Of a stretch of DNA of 20,046 nucleotides, positions 19,804 to 20,046 are shown in pieces. The translations under genes were made by a program, and so were the position numbers. This DNA comes from Candidatus Altarchaeum sp. (lineage in GTDB: Archaea; Altiarchaeota; Altiarchaeia; Altiarchaeales; Altiarchaeaceae): NCBI GenBank assembly GCA_018260755.1, contig JAGTWP010000021.1:1-20046 (forward strand). Direction: 5' to 3'. Numbering within the stretch: position 1 is the first letter of the stretch; each line of letters opens with the position of its first letter. The notes under the pieces are model-generated. The model was not told where the DNA came from. It did not search any database and worked only from the letters and a program-made list of their open reading frames with translations.

Positions 19804-20046
19804 ATTATAAAGGTAAATTTTATTGTTTTTTATTAAATTTGATGTAATTTCAATTTGTTTTAAATTTAACAAGTCCTATTAAACTTAAAAAATTTAAAGA
19901 AAAATTTAAAAAATTTAAAAAATTGAGACCGTTTAAAACTCTGTTGGTGAAAAAGAGTTTTAACCTCGCTAACGCTCGGATATTTCAAAAACTTCGTTTT
20001 TAAAATTATCAAAAATTTGTTCATTTTAATTTGATTTTGCCCATTG
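19804..20046. other. Hairpin-rich non-coding end of window
   Basis: No gene is visible. The stretch has AAATTT-rich DNA, then a perfect 9-bp hairpin TTAAAACTC (19933-19941) / GAGTTTTAA (19955-19963) with a 13-nt loop. A second one, AAAAAC-TTC-GTTTTT, lies at 19987-20001. Between them is CCTCGCTAACGCTCGGATATTT, close to the CCTCGCTTCGCTCGGATATT of the element at 15643-15851. It may be part of another miniature element extending past the window. Confidence 0.5.

Noticed and set aside
19681-19872. Minus-strand 63-codon frame
   Set aside because: It is antisense to the archease-like stretch and lacks a promoter; the plus-strand reading gives the more meaningful protein.

Overview
The window is about 20 kb of AT-rich chromosomal DNA from an archaeon. 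The archaeal assignment rests on the gene set: an RPA-like single-stranded-DNA-binding protein with a zinc finger, stand-alone Elp3, an NcsA/TtuA tRNA thiolase, type II methionine aminopeptidase, a UPF0280 protein, a TraB-family protein with archaeal architecture and a TrmB-like regulator. TATA-type promoters, often only 20-30 nt from the start codon, and few Shine-Dalgarno sequences agree with this. The lineage cannot be fixed from sequence alone. A low-GC euryarchaeal, Altiarchaeota-like or DPANN-type organism would fit.

Layout. Positions 1-3040 (minus strand) hold an iron module: a TrmB-like regulator and a DtxR-type iron regulator with a fused FeoA-like domain, then feoB behind its own TATA box and a near-perfect DtxR-type operator. 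Positions 3189-8304 (plus strand) hold an RPA-like protein, a 712-aa membrane-anchored surface protein, a phosphoribosyltransferase overlapping its end, and Elp3 after a 3 x 16-bp repeat. Positions 8327-9996 (minus) hold a stomatin-like SPFH protein followed by folD. A 600-bp non-coding stretch (9997-10601) is a 13-14-bp tandem array invaded by two miniature transposable elements. Then come a UPF0280 gene (plus), a 94-aa orphan and a TraB-family gene (minus), and ncsA/ttuA (plus). Positions 14340-16933 form an accessory island: a 315-aa unknown protein and a C39-like cysteine peptidase, separated and flanked by miniature elements. The right end has a divergent methionine aminopeptidase / CPA2 antiporter pair and what looks like a decayed archease fragment behind the antiporter.

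The DtxR-type repressor probably represses feoB under iron sufficiency. Elp3 and NcsA act on tRNA uridines and may both modify U34. The other core genes look like unrelated housekeeping functions.

The most unusual parts are the non-coding DNA and the island. Four copies of one miniature element share 12-bp ends starting GTAA and have an 8-bp target duplication where it is visible, a hallmark of the IS66 family. Three copies of a second kind have TGTTGCAAA/TGTTGCGAAA ends. The hexamer AAATTT is very frequent in the native genes but nearly absent from the peptidase/unknown pair, which suggests recent acquisition. That pair, once apparently a compact operon, is the best candidate for an undescribed system. 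No tRNA, rRNA or CRISPR array was seen.
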